Source: Candidatus Stahliibacteriota bacterium
Lineage (GTDB): Bacteria > Hydrothermota > UBA3073
Reading direction: 5' to 3'
Assembly (NCBI GenBank): GCA_030627085.1
Contig: DAOUSS010000007.1
Span: 1 to 21,572 of the forward strand
DNA: 21,572 bases
Under the pieces are notes generated by a model, which saw only the letters and a program-made list of their open reading frames with translations, was not told the origin of the DNA and searched no databases. The translations under genes were made by a program, and so were the position numbers. Shown here in pieces: positions 20,548 to 21,572 of the stretch (within the stretch, counting starts at the first letter, position 1; every line of letters starts with the position of its first letter).

Positions 20548-21312
20548 TCACTGAAGAATAAAGTTATAACCAGCCAAATTGGCACCAGCGTTTACTTCTA
20601 CTCCAGTATATGTGGTATCCGCCGAAGTATAACCTTCTGCCGAAGCCGTGAGATCGTAGGCGCCTTCCAGAAGTATGAGCTTGTATGCTCCAGTACTATC
20701 AGTTACAGTGGATGTGGTATCGTTCTGGGTTATTGCCTCAACAAGTGCATTGGGTATGCTCACTCCAGCAGTATCCTTTACTTCCCCTGATACAGTTCCA
20801 GAAAGAACTTTGTTGAATGCTCTGAATGCAGGACGAAGTATATAGCCGCCAGGCGTTCATGTGATTGATTTTGAAGCATCAAAATCTACCAGAATCTCGA
20901 TCAGTTCGTCCTCTTCTACAGTGAAATCCAGATTGAGCTTAACCCCTGTCTCCACACCACTCGGAACAACTAAAGGATAAGTCTCACCATTTACAATTAT
21001 CTCATTCGTATCGGCAACCGTAAGCCGCATCTGAGTATAATGTCCCGATTTGAGAGTCACATCACAAAGCACCGCTGTCGCACCGTTAATGAGTTCCAAG
21101 AAGTCGTAAGTAGTGACAGAGTCAATAAGCGTTTTCCATCCGTTGTCCGAGCTGTGCACACTTACTTCTGTAACTGTTAGATATATGTGCTCTACGGCTT
21201 GAGGTGGAGGTGTGTCGAATGCCTCAAGTTTGATTCTTCCATATCCTTCGGGGCCTGTCTCGCATCCCACAATGAGGACAAGGAAAGCCGGAAGAAAAAT
21301 ATATCCTTTCAT
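20548..21312 (-). pseudogene. DUF4382 + carboxypeptidase-regulatory-like lipoprotein gene interrupted by in-frame TGA
   Basis: From ATG 21312 (AGGAGGTG 5 nt upstream) the gene encodes a lipoprotein signal with lipobox IVGC (Cys17) and a DUF4382 domain to codon 151. TGA follows at 20857-20859 in ITxTPGGY. The same frame then stays open without another stop to 20548: GGYILRPAFRAF completes the usual DUF4382 end, and SGTVSGEVKDTAG through AGYNFILQ is a carboxypeptidase-regulatory-like beta-sandwich. So a 254-residue cell-surface protein is split by one stop, best explained as CGA to TGA (Arg to stop). Other genes here end in TGA normally, and no selenocysteine hairpin is evident. Recent nonsense mutation, assembly error or readthrough remain possible. 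A truncated 151-residue DUF4382 lipoprotein could still be made. Confidence 0.75.
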
Positions 21313-21428
21313 GATTCACCTCCTTGTCTTTTGCCTCCATTTTGCCTAACATTATATCAGAACCTAATTTCGCCTATCGGTAGGCTGGGTGGGTAGATTC
21401 TTTCAATTCTTTTCTACACCTTTTTGTA

Positions 21429-21457
21429 ATTATACCACCAATTTTATAAAAAGTCAA
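21429..21457 (-). promoter_or_regulatory. Sigma70-type promoter of the DUF4382 gene
   Basis: On the minus strand: -35 TTGACT (21452-21457), 17-nt spacer, perfect -10 TATAAT (21429-21434). It is embedded in the block shared with the GH57 promoter; the leader to ATG 21312 is about 110 nt. Confidence 0.75.
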
Positions 21458-21467
21458 GGAATTTTTG

Positions 21468-21495
21468 GAGATTTCTGAAAAAGTGTAGAAATCTC
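21468..21495. promoter_or_regulatory. 9-bp inverted repeat upstream of the -35 box (operator-like), copy 2
   Basis: GAGATTTCT (21468-21476), spacer GAAAAAGTGT, AGAAATCTC (21487-21495): identical in arms and spacer to 17093-17120, and 10 bp upstream of the -35. From 21500 to the window end I see only a worn CACTGATT/CACAGATT-type repeat. Confidence 0.55.
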
Positions 21496-21572
21496 TAATT
21501 ACACTGATTAAATATAGATTGCACAGATTACGAAAACGTTGAAAGATGTATAAAAATCAAGGTCTTCTATAA

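Noticed and set aside
20494..20790. 98-codon plus-strand frame opposite the lipoprotein gene
   Set aside because: It is a shadow of the DUF4382/carboxypeptidase-regulatory coding strand.
20857..20859. TGA as a recoded sense codon (alternative code or selenocysteine)
   Set aside because: The C26, RNase H, EEP and GH57 genes end in TGA at sensible places, and no bacterial SECIS-like hairpin follows; a nonsense change or sequencing error is simpler.
1..21572. tRNA or rRNA genes
   Set aside because: No cloverleaf with a GTTCRANYC arm and no conserved rRNA segment was seen on either strand by eye; a covariance search could still find something unusual.

Overview
The window looks like part of the chromosome of an uncultured anaerobic bacterium with an AT-rich genome. 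Evidence for anaerobic life is a glycyl-radical (class III) ribonucleotide reductase and flavodoxin-type chemistry. A bacterial group II geranylgeranylglyceryl phosphate synthase (GGGPS/PcrB family), a GH57 glycosidase, a DUF4382 lipoprotein, a stand-alone GMP synthetase ATP-pyrophosphatase subunit and many short palindromic intergenic repeats fit a candidate phylum in or near the FCB group (Cloacimonadota/WOR-3-like). No rRNA or conserved marker is present, so that placement is only a guess. Promoters are clearly sigma70-type: five near-consensus TTGAC(A/T)-N17-TA(T/A)AAT sites were found by eye.

Layout. 1-940: a strong promoter, a Shine-Dalgarno sequence followed by a two-codon reading frame, and a strong terminator, with no recognisable gene. 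963-1970: an unknown protein with a PD-(D/E)XK-nuclease-like N-terminus. 1981-2990: a 284-bp element with perfect 25-bp terminal inverted repeats, then repeat-rich intergenic DNA. 2991-9581 (plus strand): GGGPS, a class-I-glutamine-amidotransferase-like peptidase C26, an RNase HIII-like protein, NrdD, a short PilM-like protein and lipoyl synthase. These are mostly cytoplasmic housekeeping functions, separated by palindromic repeats.

9760-17015 (minus strand): reading in the direction of transcription, a GH57 glycosidase with a signal peptide, a lipoprotein with a BPL_N/GATase1-like domain, a half-size asparaginase-domain protein, a flavodoxin, an endonuclease/exonuclease/phosphatase (EEP) enzyme, an exported Fes-type esterase, and the GuaA ATP-PPase subunit. 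Gaps from the lipoprotein to the esterase are only 22-39 nt, so these five genes are probably co-transcribed. GH57 has its own strong promoter.

17435-20382 (minus strand): a restriction-modification operon. It has an HTH-containing DNA methyltransferase with a degenerate second methyltransferase-like half, followed with zero spacing by a DpnII-like restriction endonuclease. A consensus promoter and a roughly 210-nt structured leader precede it. 20548-21312: a DUF4382 plus carboxypeptidase-regulatory-like lipoprotein gene interrupted by one in-frame TGA. Its promoter region (about 80 bp, with a 9-bp inverted repeat) is a near-duplicate of the one in front of GH57.

The points most worth a second look are the duplicated operator/promoter module, the in-frame TGA, the structured leader and two-domain methyltransferase of the restriction system, the geneless promoter-to-terminator unit at the left end, a possible AUA start codon, and the families of nested-palindrome repeats.
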